A stretch of DNA of 64,000 bases from Fictibacillus phosphorivorans. Its GTDB lineage: Bacteria; Bacillota; Bacilli; Bacillales; Fictibacillaceae. The stretch lies in assembly GCF_007673525.1 (NCBI RefSeq), contig NZ_VDZU01000001.1, positions 2,118,177 through 2,182,176 on the forward strand, given 5' to 3'. Every line of letters begins with the position of its first letter. Position 1 is the first letter of the stretch. Positions 37,368 through 46,172 of the stretch are shown here, one piece after another. Under the pieces are notes generated by a model, which made no database searches, had not been told where the DNA came from, and saw only the letters and a program-made list of their open reading frames with translations. Position numbers and translations under genes: made by a program.

Positions 37368-37531
37368 GCCTTACACCTCCTTTTAAGAATTTATAAAATA
37401 TTCTAGTAATAGTATATGGTATTATTACTTAATATGCAATTAGGAATAAAGTTGAATAAAAAGAAAGGGTATTTGCTTTTTTTGTCGAAATAGTTTTAAA
37501 TATTTATATTATTCTGAAAAGGGTGTGTACT

Positions 37532-38182
37532 ATGAAAGTAAAATCCAACTATCTAACTAAATCTAAAGTAACGTATGTTACAGAAAACATGTCAATCAGC
37601 GAAGCTCGATATACCATTATTCAATCCGGGTATCGCTGCATACCCGTTTTAGATGAATCCGAACAAAAATTTGTAGGGCTTCTTTTTAAAGAGACTACAT
37701 CTGATTATATTATTGATAATGTCGGTTCAGTTAAAGATCATGTTAGTAGAATTGTAGAAGAGAAAGACGCATTTATTCATGAGAATACGGCTTATTTTAA
37801 GGTGCTTTTCACGATCAGACGCCTGCCGTTTATGGCAGTTGTTGATGATGATCATAATTTCCTAGGTATCATTACTCACTCAAAAGTTATGGACATTCTA
37901 GAGGATTCTTATGGTATCAAGAAGGGTGGATACTCTTTAACAGTTTCTACTACTGAGGGTAAAGGTTCGTTAAGAAAACTATTTACAGCAATCCATGAAG
38001 AATACAATATTGAAGGTGTTTTCACTCAAGACGCGGGTAAGCAATTTCTTCGCAGAGTTGTTATCACTTTCAATGAAAGTGTATCGCGTGAAGAAATCGA
38101 TGAACTCGTTCACCGAGTGGAAGCGAATGGATTCAAGGTGGCAGACATTGAAGATCTTCGAACATTTTCAAGTGTTCAATAA
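37532..38182 (+). CDS. CBS-pair protein with C-terminal ACT-like domain
   Basis: 216-aa soluble protein. A CBS pair spans residues 10-135 (TENMSISEARYTIIQSGYRCIPVLDESEQKFVGLLF and LPFMAVVDDDHNFLGIITHSKVMDIL), followed by an ACT-like segment (residues 145-210, GSLRKLFTAIHEEYNIEGVFTQDAG...RVVITF). CBS-pair proteins of this kind (CbpB/DarB group) bind c-di-AMP in Firmicutes, which is a possible but unproven ligand here. The ATG at 37532 follows AAAGGGTG; a GTG at 37523 is too near it. Ends at a strong bidirectional terminator. Confidence 0.78.
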   Translation: MKVKSNYLTKSKVTYVTENMSISEARYTIIQSGYRCIPVLDESEQKFVGLLFKETTSDYIIDNVGSVKDHVSRIVEEKDAFIHENTAYFKVLFTIRRLPFMAVVDDDHNFLGIITHSKVMDILEDSYGIKKGGYSLTVSTTEGKGSLRKLFTAIHEEYNIEGVFTQDAGKQFLRRVVITFNESVSREEIDELVHRVEANGFKVADIEDLRTFSSVQ

Positions 38183-38185
38183 TAC

Positions 38186-38222
38186 AAAAAAACGTTCCCG
38201 TTTAATAACAGGGAACGTTTTT
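38186..38222. terminator. Bidirectional terminator between CBS-ACT gene and aro operon
   Basis: 12-bp stem AAAAACGTTCCC / GGGAACGTTTTT with T-tracts on both strands, between convergent genes. Confidence 0.93.
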
Positions 38223-38224
38223 CT

Positions 38225-39508
38225 TTATGATGAGAGGACATTCAATTGTTCAAAGAATGAAGGATATGAAACAGCAATCGCTTCACTGTTTGTAAGCGTT
38301 GTTTCGCCTTCTGCGATACAAGCGGCAACACTCAACATCATTCCAATTCTATGATCACCGTAGCTTTGCACCGAAGCGCCTCGCAGTGAGGATTTTCCCT
38401 GTATGATCATACCGTCTTCTGTAGCTTCTATATCTGCACCCATCTTTTTAAGTTCGTTCACAACGGTTTCGATTCGATCTGTTTCTTTCACTCGAAGTTC
38501 ATGCGCGTCTTTTATAATTGTCTTTCCTTCTGCTTGAGTTGCGGCCAAAGCTATGATTGGAATTTCATCGATCAATCGAGGGATAAGATCTCCTTGGATA
38601 ACCGTACCTTTTAAATCAGAGCTTTTAATAATCAAATCTCCAAATGGTTCCGAAGCTGTCTCATTGATATTTTGGTAAGTAAGATCTGCCCCCATTTCTT
38701 TTAGAACATCCAGTATTCCGGTACGTGTTGGATTCAACCCTACTTTTCTTAGAGTAATCTCACTGTTTGGTACAATGGCACCTGCTACTAAGAAGAAAGC
38801 GGCTGAAGAAATATCACCTGGTACTTCAATATGTGTTCCCTTTAACTTCTGGCCACCTGCGACCGAAACAGTTAGATCATCGCTTTCAACTTCTACTCCA
38901 AACGCTTTCAACATGCGTTCTGTATGGTCTCTTGATTTGAAGGGTTCTTCTACAGATGTGGTTCCTTCTCCATCTAATCCAGCCAGAATTATAGCCGACT
39001 TAACTTGAGCACTGGCGATTGGAGAGGTGTAATGAATACCTCGTGTTTCGCCTCCTTTTATATGAAGAGGGACCTTATTTCCTGAATCATTCCCATCAAT
39101 CGCAGCTCCCATTTCTTTTAAGGGTTTGGTAACGCGATTCATCGGCCTTTTTGCAATTGACTCGTCACCTGTTAAGGTCGATTCAAACGGTGTATTAGCG
39201 AGTATTCCTAGCATCAGACGGATCGTAGTACCTGAATTCCCTACATACAAATCTTCTGAGGGTGGGGTTAATCCCGCAATTCCTTTTCCTTCTACTGTTA
39301 CTTTTTCATCTTCTTGTTGTATCGTAACCCCAAGTTTCTTGAAACATGAAATGGTACTTAAACAATCTTCGCCTGTTAAAAAACCATCGATTGTCGTTGT
39401 ACCCTCAGCGATGGACCCAAACATGACTGCTCGATGTGAAATAGATTTGTCACCAGGCACTTTAATAGATCCTTTTAATTGTTGAATAGGTTGTAATTGC
39501 TTTGTCAT
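38225..39508 (-). CDS. aroA: 3-phosphoshikimate 1-carboxyvinyltransferase (EPSP synthase)
   Basis: 427 aa (B. subtilis name aroE). Joins shikimate-3-phosphate and PEP on the way to chorismate. Seen: [18 protein letters not shown] at residues 19-36, [16 protein letters not shown] near 90, AKRPMNRV near 123 (the RPM-R motif of class II, naturally glyphosate-tolerant, enzymes), LRVKETDRI near 345 and GDHRIGMML near 390. Last gene of the T-box aro operon, 14 nt after tyrA with AAGGAGG as RBS. Confidence 0.97.
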   Translation of the reverse strand: MTKQLQPIQQLKGSIKVPGDKSISHRAVMFGSIAEGTTTIDGFLTGEDCLSTISCFKKLGVTIQQEDEKVTVEGKGIAGLTPPSEDLYVGNSGTTIRLMLGILANTPFESTLTGDESIAKRPMNRVTKPLKEMGAAIDGNDSGNKVPLHIKGGETRGIHYTSPIASAQVKSAIILAGLDGEGTTSVEEPFKSRDHTERMLKAFGVEVESDDLTVSVAGGQKLKGTHIEVPGDISSAAFFLVAGAIVPNSEITLRKVGLNPTRTGILDVLKEMGADLTYQNINETASEPFGDLIIKSSDLKGTVIQGDLIPRLIDEIPIIALAATQAEGKTIIKDAHELRVKETDRIETVVNELKKMGADIEATEDGMIIQGKSSLRGASVQSYGDHRIGMMLSVAACIAEGETTLTNSEAIAVSYPSFFEQLNVLSS

Positions 39509-39522
39509 AGAATAGTGCCTCC

Positions 39523-40620
39523 TTATAAAGTGATTTGTGTTAAGTAATCCTCTTTTTGTAATATTTCTTGTGCCTGATCTCGATCATTGTCATCTTGAAA
39601 ACTCAATCGAAGTACCCCATTTAGTCCTTCTCTTACTTCTAAAATACTGAGGTTGATTATGCTGATCTCTGATTGTGCCAAAAGAGCAGTGATATGAGAC
39701 AGAGCACCTACTCTGTCGAGGATATCCACATATAGATCCGAGAACGGATGAATCGCACCTTTTGACCGAACTGGTAAGGCATCTCGGAATGATTTTGCTC
39801 CATCAAAGTATTCATAGAGTTCCGTTTCATCTCCCTTTTCTACAAACTCTATAACCGTATCCATCTCATTTTTCCATTCGTGTAAGAGAGTAAGAAGATG
39901 TGACTTGTTTTGACTGACTATATCGCTCCACATTTTAGGTGAGCTTGAAGCTATGCGCGTAATATCTCTGAATCCTCCTGCTGCAAGTTGCTGAATCAAC
40001 GGTTTTTCCTTCGCATGCTGCTGTGCAATCCTCACAAGGCTTGAAGCGACAAGATGCGGAAAGTGACTTACAATGCCGGTAAGAAAATCATGTTCATCTG
40101 GATCAGTAACGAGAAATTTAGCTCTTGTCCCTTTTAGCCAAGTCTTAGCTTCATCAATATCAATATCTGTAGTTATAGAGTTTGGTGTTAGAAAGTAAAA
40201 GGCATTTTCTAATAGATGGACTTTCGCACTTTCCACTCCCGTTTTATGAGATCCAGCCATAGGATGACCTCCAATAAAACGAATTCCAGTAGCGGCCATC
40301 TTTTCTGCTTTATGCATAATGGATTTTTTTGTGCTTCCAACATCCATTACTAACGCTTTAATGACAGGTGAAACAGAAGCTAATTTCTCCATCACCTGTA
40401 ACGTTGCTTCAACAGGTGTTGCAATTATGATAAGATCTGCTAAATGAGCAATCTCTGTGAAGTCTGAAACAGCTTCATCAATTACGCCTATTTCTGCTGC
40501 AGTTATACTATTTTGAGCATAAACGTCATACCCATAGATTGTTGCTTCGTGTTCTTGTTTGATAGAAAGAGCGATTGAACCACCAATCAATCCAACCCCT
40601 ATTAGTAAGACGTTCTTCAT
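39523..40620 (-). CDS. tyrA: Prephenate dehydrogenase
   Basis: 365 aa, NAD+-dependent oxidation of prephenate to 4-hydroxyphenylpyruvate, the tyrosine branch. Rossmann motif [15 protein letters not shown] at residues 5-19, the catalytic-region [14 protein letters not shown] near 118, and a C-terminal ACT domain (residues 295-365) for amino-acid feedback. It sits 16 nt after aroB with a good GGAG site. Its presence beside a Tyr-type T-box supports the specifier reading. Confidence 0.95.
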   Translation of the reverse strand: MKNVLLIGVGLIGGSIALSIKQEHEATIYGYDVYAQNSITAAEIGVIDEAVSDFTEIAHLADLIIIATPVEATLQVMEKLASVSPVIKALVMDVGSTKKSIMHKAEKMAATGIRFIGGHPMAGSHKTGVESAKVHLLENAFYFLTPNSITTDIDIDEAKTWLKGTRAKFLVTDPDEHDFLTGIVSHFPHLVASSLVRIAQQHAKEKPLIQQLAAGGFRDITRIASSSPKMWSDIVSQNKSHLLTLLHEWKNEMDTVIEFVEKGDETELYEYFDGAKSFRDALPVRSKGAIHPFSDLYVDILDRVGALSHITALLAQSEISIINLSILEVREGLNGVLRLSFQDDNDRDQAQEILQKEDYLTQITL

Positions 40621-40636
40621 TTACTCCTACTCCTTT

Positions 40637-41710
40637 TTAAGCCTCTTCTATAAAAGAAGATAGTTTTCTCTCTAATGATTCTGAAGTAAAAGGTGATAAA
40701 TAGGGCTTACCCAAACCGTTCAGAAGCACCATTTGAATCATGCCTTTTTCCGCTTTTTTATCTTTTTTCATTCGATTGACTAGTGAGGAAGCAGATATGT
40801 GCTTCGGGAATGATGGAAAACCTAAAGTTCTTAACCACATTTTTAGTTCTTGTCCTAAAATTTCAGTGTCCTCTTTTAGCGAAAGTGCAAAAAGCATACC
40901 TATAGCTACTGCTTCACCATGGGTGATGCCTTTATATTGAAGTTCCCCTTCTATAGCATGGCCAAGTGTATGACCAAAGTTCAGATAAGCCCGAATTCCT
41001 TTTTCTTTTTCGTCTTGTGTAACGATCTCATTTTTGATTTTAATACCTTGTATGAGAGCTTTCTGTAGGGAGTCACCTTTTAGATCATCGATGTTTTTAA
41101 CGTCCGCACGTAACGAACGATATAGATTTTCATCAGCGATCAATGCGTGTTTAATAACCTCCGCAAAACCAGATCTTTTTTCACTTGCTGGTAAACTAGT
41201 TAAGAAGTCTGTCGAATAGATCACAGCTTCTGGTTGATGAAAGACACCGATCATGTTCTTACCTTCATGATGATTAATACCTGTTTTTCCTCCTACTGCA
41301 CTATCATGTGCGAGAATAGTAGTCGGAATTTGAATAAAGCGGATTCCTCGCATATAGGTGCCCGCCACAAATCCAGCAAGGTCGCCAATCATGCCTCCAC
41401 CAAGTGCAATAACAACAGATGTTCGGTCCAGTTCTTTACTTAAAGCAAAGCTTTGACAAGCCATATAATTCTCAAATGACTTTTGATCATCACCAGCCTG
41501 AATCTGAATTGTTTCATGAGTGAAAGCATCGCCAATCACTCTTTGTACGGTTTCTAAATAGAGATATCCAACGTTTTCATCTGTTATGATCAATAGGTTC
41601 TTAGGTGAAGGGCTAAGGCTTTCTAAGACTGATTTAAGTTCATCAATTACGTTATCACCTATAAAAACCGGGTAGTTTTTTGAAGGTGTTGTTATGTGAA
41701 TCGTATTCAT
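40637..41710 (-). CDS. aroB: 3-dehydroquinate synthase
   Basis: 357 aa, NAD+- and metal-dependent conversion of DAHP to 3-dehydroquinate. Seen: GGGMIGDLAGFVAGTYMRGI near residue 105, IPTTILAHDSAVGGKTGIN near 125, and metal-ligand segments SGFAEVIKH and FNFGHTLGHAIE-like NFGHTLGHAIEGE. The ATG abuts the stop of chorismate synthase (TAAATG), so translation is coupled. Second gene of the aro operon. Confidence 0.97.
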   Translation of the reverse strand: MNTIHITTPSKNYPVFIGDNVIDELKSVLESLSPSPKNLLIITDENVGYLYLETVQRVIGDAFTHETIQIQAGDDQKSFENYMACQSFALSKELDRTSVVIALGGGMIGDLAGFVAGTYMRGIRFIQIPTTILAHDSAVGGKTGINHHEGKNMIGVFHQPEAVIYSTDFLTSLPASEKRSGFAEVIKHALIADENLYRSLRADVKNIDDLKGDSLQKALIQGIKIKNEIVTQDEKEKGIRAYLNFGHTLGHAIEGELQYKGITHGEAVAIGMLFALSLKEDTEILGQELKMWLRTLGFPSFPKHISASSLVNRMKKDKKAEKGMIQMVLLNGLGKPYLSPFTSESLERKLSSFIEEA

Positions 41711-42880
41711 TTAAAACACCCTTGCACGTTCTTGGTGCTGAGAGATGTTTTTCTTAATCACTTCCATGTTATCTTGTCCAAATTGATTAACTAGCGCACT
41801 TGCGAGCTCCCATGCAACAACTGACTCTGCTACAACACTTGCAGCAGGAACTGCACAACTGTCAGAGCGTTCAATGCTTGCTGCAAAGACTTCTTTTGTT
41901 TCAATATCCACGCTGTTCAGCGGTTTGTATAAAGTAGGAATCGGCTTCATCACACCACGAACAATAACTGGCATTCCGGTCGTCATTCCTCCCTCAAAGC
42001 CTCCTGCGTTGTTTGTTCTTCTAGTATAGCCGCGTTCGATATCCCAAACGATCTCATCATGTACTTCACTTCCAGGTTTTCGTGCTGCTTCAAAACCAAT
42101 ACCGATCTCAGCACCTTTAAATGCATTGATACTCATGATTGCTGCTGCTAATTTGGCATCTAACTTATTATCATAATGTGTGTAGCTACCCACGCCTACT
42201 GGCATACCTTCTACGATTACTTCTACGACCCCTCCAATTGAGTCGCCGTTTTCCTTTGCAGTATCGATTGCTTCCATCATCGTCTTTTCAACATTTTTAT
42301 CTAAACATCTTACAGGAGAAACCTCTGTTTTTTCGCGAAGTTCTTCTAAAGATTCATATGAAGTATTCTCAGCTACGACACCACCTAGTTCTAACACGTG
42401 GCCTCCAACTTCAACTCCAAGCTCTTTTAGTACCTTTTTCGCTACAGCTCCTGCTGCTACTCTTACTGTTGTTTCACGGGCTGAAGAACGTTCTAGCACG
42501 TTTCTCATATCTCTATGGTTGTATTTGATAGCACCGTTTAAATCCGCATGGCCTGGTCGAGGTCTAGAGATAACACGTTTCACTTCTGCGTTCTCGTCTT
42601 CGAGAGGTTCAGCACCCATGATCTTCGTCCAATGAGTAAAGTCTTTGTTCTCTACTACAAGTGTAATCGGTGAACCAAGCGTTATTCCGTGTCGTACACC
42701 ACTTACGATCTGAACCTGATCTTTTTCAATCTGCATACGTCTTCCACGTCCATGCCCTTTTTGACGTCTTGCAAGTTCCTCGTTAATATCTTCTGCTACT
42801 AGAGGCAAACCTGCTGGTACACCTTCAATGATTGTTGTGAGTTGAGGGCCATGTGACTCTCCTGCTGTTAAATATCTCAT
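41711..42880 (-). CDS. aroC: Chorismate synthase
   Basis: 389 aa (B. subtilis name aroF). FMN-dependent removal of phosphate from EPSP to give chorismate. Seen: [20 protein letters not shown] at residues 7-26, the [20 protein letters not shown] core, [16 protein letters not shown] and [16 protein letters not shown], and the late GG-TTG-PIVVRG segment. AGGAGGA lies 7 nt before the ATG. First gene of the operon, directly downstream of a T-box leader. Confidence 0.97.
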   Translation of the reverse strand: MRYLTAGESHGPQLTTIIEGVPAGLPLVAEDINEELARRQKGHGRGRRMQIEKDQVQIVSGVRHGITLGSPITLVVENKDFTHWTKIMGAEPLEDENAEVKRVISRPRPGHADLNGAIKYNHRDMRNVLERSSARETTVRVAAGAVAKKVLKELGVEVGGHVLELGGVVAENTSYESLEELREKTEVSPVRCLDKNVEKTMMEAIDTAKENGDSIGGVVEVIVEGMPVGVGSYTHYDNKLDAKLAAAIMSINAFKGAEIGIGFEAARKPGSEVHDEIVWDIERGYTRRTNNAGGFEGGMTTGMPVIVRGVMKPIPTLYKPLNSVDIETKEVFAASIERSDSCAVPAASVVAESVVAWELASALVNQFGQDNMEVIKKNISQHQERARVF

Positions 42881-42966
42881 TTTCTATTCCTCCTGTTTGC
42901 CTGTTTTTTATAAAGAAAACTTTTCTAAACCTCGATGATCCAGTTACATTTTTAGTTCTGATAGTA

Positions 42967-43195
42967 CAAAAAAATCCCTGCTAATAAGCAGGGACGAATA
43001 ATTATCGCGGTACCACCCTGACAGCAAAGACTAGATCTTTGCCACCTTCATTTTGTTAACGGAAATTTTTCCGGCTTTTTTCCAAAGCATGCTCAAGAAT
43101 TGTAATTCGTGAAAGGCTGTGTACTGATTTGCACCACCATCAGCTCTCTAATAACAGGGAACCATTCCACTACTGCTGTTCTATCATTGCGATTT
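42967..43195 (-). promoter_or_regulatory. T-box leader of the aro operon, Tyr (UAC) specifier
   Basis: The minus strand has the T-box sequence AGGGTGGTACCGCG (43007-43020 region) followed by a terminator hairpin TCCCTGCT / AGCAGGGA (42975-42994) and T8. Upstream, stem I shows AGAGAGC, GGTGGTGCAA and the specifier loop GAATTACA, where TAC at 43102-43104 sits in the same place as CGC in the argS leader (GAA-N-codon-A). Uncharged tRNA-Tyr should allow read-through. Confidence 0.88.
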
Positions 43196-43267
43196 GTTTT
43201 ATAAAGTTATAAACAGTTTTAGCACGTTGAAGCGCTGTTGTAAAGGAAATTCATTCATTTTTCTTAA

Positions 43268-43296
43268 AATTTACATTACCTTCATCTATATGTCAA
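43268..43296 (-). promoter_or_regulatory. Promoter for the aro T-box transcript
   Basis: TTGACA, 17-nt spacer, TAAATT on the minus strand, about 60 nt upstream of stem I. Confidence 0.65.
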
Positions 43297-43350
43297 AAAG
43301 CACTTAAAAGAGCTTTAAAATTATTTTAAATCTTTTTTCGCGTAAGTACT

Positions 43351-43379
43351 TGACATTCTTTTGAAATCCCTTTAAAGTT
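43351..43379 (+). promoter_or_regulatory. Promoter for the DAHP synthase gene
   Basis: TTGACA, 17-nt spacer, TAAAGT on the plus strand. The transcript leader holds an inverted repeat AGACAC / GTGTCT at 43397-43425 enclosing CTTTAAAG. It is back to back with the aro operon promoter. Confidence 0.6.
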
Positions 43380-43511
43380 ACAAACAATACTTTATGAGAC
43401 ACACGCTTTAAAGCGCGAAAGTGTCTATGTTACGATGTATATAAATAAGCCTATGAGCGGCCGCGATATAGGAAATAATGACAAGAGTATAAATATGGGG
43501 AGGAACCACAC

Positions 43512-44591
43512 ATGTCAAACGAATTAGTAGACTTACGCAAACAGATGGATGATATTTCTTTAAAGATTCTAGATCTTTTAAACGAACGAGGAAACGTGGC
43601 ACAACAAATTGGAAAGCTTAAAGAAATGCAAGGTGTTAAACGCTTTGATCCTGTTAGAGAGAGAGAATTGCTTGATCTAATCGCTTCTCATAACGATGGT
43701 CCTTTTGAGACGTCTACGGTACAACACATCTTCAAACAGATCTTCAAAGCAAGCTTAGAGCTTCAAAAAGACGATAATCGAAAAGCATTACTCGTATCTC
43801 GTAAAAAGAAACCTGAAGATACAATTGTAAATGTAAAAGGTGAAAAGATCGGTGATGGCAATCCTCACTTCATCATGGGTCCTTGTGCGGTAGAAAGCTA
43901 CGAACAAGTGAAGCAAGTAGCAGAAGTCATTGCAGAAAAAGGATTAACTTTAATCCGAGGTGGCGCATTCAAACCGCGTACGTCTCCTTACGACTTCCAA
44001 GGACTTGGACTAGAAGGGTTAAAAATTCTTCGTAAAGCAGCAGATGAACATCAGCTTGCTGTTGTGAGTGAAATTCTAAATCCGAACGATATTGAGATGG
44101 CACTAGATTATGTTGATGTGATTCAGATCGGCGCACGTAACATGCAGAACTTTGATCTGTTAAAAGCAGCTGGATCAGTGAACAAACCTGTATTGCTGAA
44201 GCGTGGGTTAGCTGCGACGATTGAAGAATTCATGTACGCAGCTGAGTACATCTTGGCTCAAGGTAACTCCCAAGTCATTCTTTGCGAACGCGGAATTCGA
44301 ACGTACGAAAGAGCAACAAGAAACACGCTAGACATCTCTGCGGTACCTATTCTTAAAAAAGAAACGCATCTACCTGTAGTCGTGGATGTAACACACTCAA
44401 CAGGGCGCAAAGACCTTCTCCTCCCTGCTGCTAAAGCGGCAATGGCGATCGGTGCAGATGCAGTTATGGCTGAAGTGCATCCTGACCCAGCAGTAGCACT
44501 ATCTGATTCAGCACAACAGATGAACATTCCAGAATTCCACGAATTCATGGATGCTCTTCTAAACAAAGAAAAAAAGAAGATTCATTCTTAA
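43512..44591 (+). CDS. aroA(G): Bifunctional chorismate mutase / DAHP synthase
   Basis: 359 aa. Residues 1-85 form an AroQ-type chorismate mutase ([32 protein letters not shown]). Residues 105-355 form a type I-beta DAHP synthase ([42 protein letters not shown]), which commits PEP and erythrose-4-phosphate to the pathway. In Bacillus the mutase domain lets chorismate and prephenate feed back. GGGGAGG precedes the ATG by 9 nt. Divergent from the aro operon with 630 bp between them. Confidence 0.97.
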   Translation: MSNELVDLRKQMDDISLKILDLLNERGNVAQQIGKLKEMQGVKRFDPVRERELLDLIASHNDGPFETSTVQHIFKQIFKASLELQKDDNRKALLVSRKKKPEDTIVNVKGEKIGDGNPHFIMGPCAVESYEQVKQVAEVIAEKGLTLIRGGAFKPRTSPYDFQGLGLEGLKILRKAADEHQLAVVSEILNPNDIEMALDYVDVIQIGARNMQNFDLLKAAGSVNKPVLLKRGLAATIEEFMYAAEYILAQGNSQVILCERGIRTYERATRNTLDISAVPILKKETHLPVVVDVTHSTGRKDLLLPAAKAAMAIGADAVMAEVHPDPAVALSDSAQQMNIPEFHEFMDALLNKEKKKIHS

Positions 44592-44598
44592 TAGAAAG

Positions 44599-44629
44599 AA
44601 AAAGCCTGGCTCACTGAGTCAGGCTTTTC
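44599..44629 (+). terminator. Terminator after DAHP synthase gene
   Basis: Stem AAAAGCCTG-ctca / gag-CAGGCTTTT with T-tract on the plus strand. Confidence 0.88.
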
Positions 44630-44646
44630 TTTGGTTGCTCTAGAGC

Positions 44647-44847
44647 TTACCCTTCGAAATATTCTTTGTAGTAACCGCCTATTTTCCCTGTGTTATCTAC
44701 TACAAAATAAAATTCCTCTGTTTCATTCTTTAGTTCATAGGTTTTACCAGCAGTCAAAGCACGGTTAACCATATATTTTTTTGCATCCGTATGTACACAT
44801 TTAATCTCGCGAATTGTTTCTCTGTTCGCCCACTCTAAATGAATCAT
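44647..44847 (-). CDS. Small DUF6501-type protein
   Basis: 66-aa soluble protein beginning MIHLEWANRETIREIKCVHTDAKKYMV, with KTYELKNETEEFYFVVDNTGKIGGYYKEYF; it looks like a small SH3-like beta barrel that NCBI lists as DUF6501 (from memory). Function unknown. AAAGGAGAG lies 8 nt before the ATG. It is convergent with the DAHP synthase gene and divergent from the quinone oxidoreductase gene. Confidence 0.72.
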   Translation of the reverse strand: MIHLEWANRETIREIKCVHTDAKKYMVNRALTAGKTYELKNETEEFYFVVDNTGKIGGYYKEYFEG

Positions 44848-45003
44848 TTAAGTCTCTCTCCTTTAAGAATTGCTTTTGTTAAATCATAATGTGCCCCGCT
44901 CTTTCTGTCAAATTCATTCCTTAGAGACTTCTTTCCTAGTATTACATAGATTGTTTCGGTTACTATGATAAAGAACATATTATAAGAATGGAGATTTACA
45001 TAT

Positions 45004-45966
45004 ATGAAAGCATTGGTTTTTAACAACTTCGGAGGTCCAGAAGTTTTAGAATATCGAGAAATCAAAGACCCAATTATCGGAGCACACGATATTTTAGTGG
45101 AAATGAAGGCCATTGGCTTAAACTTCGCTGATGTTTATAGAAGAAAAGGAAATTATCATCTTGAAGGACAGCCTCCTTACATTCTAGGCTATGAAGGAGC
45201 AGGAATCGTTAAAGAAGTTGGTAGTGCTGTGAATGGTGTTTCAGTTGGAGATCGCATCGCATTTGCAGATGTACCCGCAGCTAACGCGGAACTCGTTGCT
45301 GTCCCTTATGAAAAAGCAATACCTATTCCAGATGGGGTTTCATTTGAATCAGCAGCCTCACTTTTGTTACAAGGGTTGACTGCACATTATCTAACGCGGG
45401 ATAGCTTCTCCATTCAAAAAGGTGACGTGGCATTGGTTCATGCTGCTGCCGGCGGTGTTGGACAGTTATTGATTCAAATCATCAAGTTGCTTGGCGGAAA
45501 AGTTATTGGTTTAACGTCTTCAGAGAAAAAGCGTCAATTCGCTCTAGAAGCAGGTGCTGATTTAGTATTCCTATATAATGATAATTGGAAAGAAAGCGTG
45601 TTGAATGAAACTTTTGGCAAAGGTGTAGACGTTGTTTACGAGTCGGTCGGTTCTACGATAATGGATAGTTTTGAAGTAACAAGGATTGCCGGAACCGTCG
45701 TATTCTTCGGTATGGCGGGTGGTGACCCTGTGTCCATTGATCCTCGAATGCTCATGGATACTTCTAAGACGTTGACCGGAGGCGACCTATGGAATGTCCT
45801 AACCTCACACGAAGAACGTGTAAAGCGTTCAAGCGAGTTGTTTGAATGGATTAAAAATCGAGATGTAAAAATTACAGAAACATCTTTCCCCTTGCATGAA
45901 GGTGAAAAAGCTCATGAATATTTAGAGAGTAGAAAAAGTACGGGTAAGATTTTGTTGATTCCTTAA
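45004..45966 (+). CDS. NADPH:quinone oxidoreductase, medium-chain dehydrogenase family
   Basis: 320 aa, GroES-like N-terminal domain (residues 20-110, LNFADVYRRKGNY) and NAD(P)-binding domain with AAAGGVGQLLIQIIK near residue 150. The Cys/His ligands for structural zinc are absent, which places it with the quinone oxidoreductase (Qor) group. It probably reduces quinones or enoyl compounds; substrate not defined. ATGGAG is the RBS 9-10 nt before ATG. Monocistronic. Confidence 0.88.
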   Translation: MKALVFNNFGGPEVLEYREIKDPIIGAHDILVEMKAIGLNFADVYRRKGNYHLEGQPPYILGYEGAGIVKEVGSAVNGVSVGDRIAFADVPAANAELVAVPYEKAIPIPDGVSFESAASLLLQGLTAHYLTRDSFSIQKGDVALVHAAAGGVGQLLIQIIKLLGGKVIGLTSSEKKRQFALEAGADLVFLYNDNWKESVLNETFGKGVDVVYESVGSTIMDSFEVTRIAGTVVFFGMAGGDPVSIDPRMLMDTSKTLTGGDLWNVLTSHEERVKRSSELFEWIKNRDVKITETSFPLHEGEKAHEYLESRKSTGKILLIP

Positions 45967-45992
45967 TAAAATATTGGTGTTCCAATTTGGAC

Positions 45993-46100
45993 GGCTGCAG
46001 ATTGCAGCTGTCTTTTTTATGCATTGGTTGCAGAATGCAAACTTTAAATCGTGGTAATGCGTGTGTTTTGCAACTTTAATTACTTGCAGATTACAAATGA
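45993..46100. repeat. Degenerate TGCAG-AT-TGCA repeats
   Basis: The spacer between the oxidoreductase and NERD genes contains CTGCAGATTGCAG (45995-46007), TTGCAGAATGCAAA (46028-46041), TTTGCAACTTTAA and CTTGCAGATTACA (46083-46095), each a short palindromic or near-palindromic variant of TGCAGATTGCA. No protein or RNA family is suggested. Confidence 0.4.
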
Positions 46101-46172
46101 TATAAGGATATATATTAGTAGGTTTTTATCTCACTTTTTTTATTAGATTAAAATAATTATATGTTAGTTATG

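Noticed and set aside
42139..42528. 129-aa plus-strand frame antisense to chorismate synthase
   Set aside because: Leu/Arg/Ser-rich shadow translation of a conserved gene; no ribosome site.
44844..45113. 89-aa minus-strand frame overlapping the quinone oxidoreductase start
   Set aside because: It runs antisense through a well-supported gene and its promoter and has no good start site.
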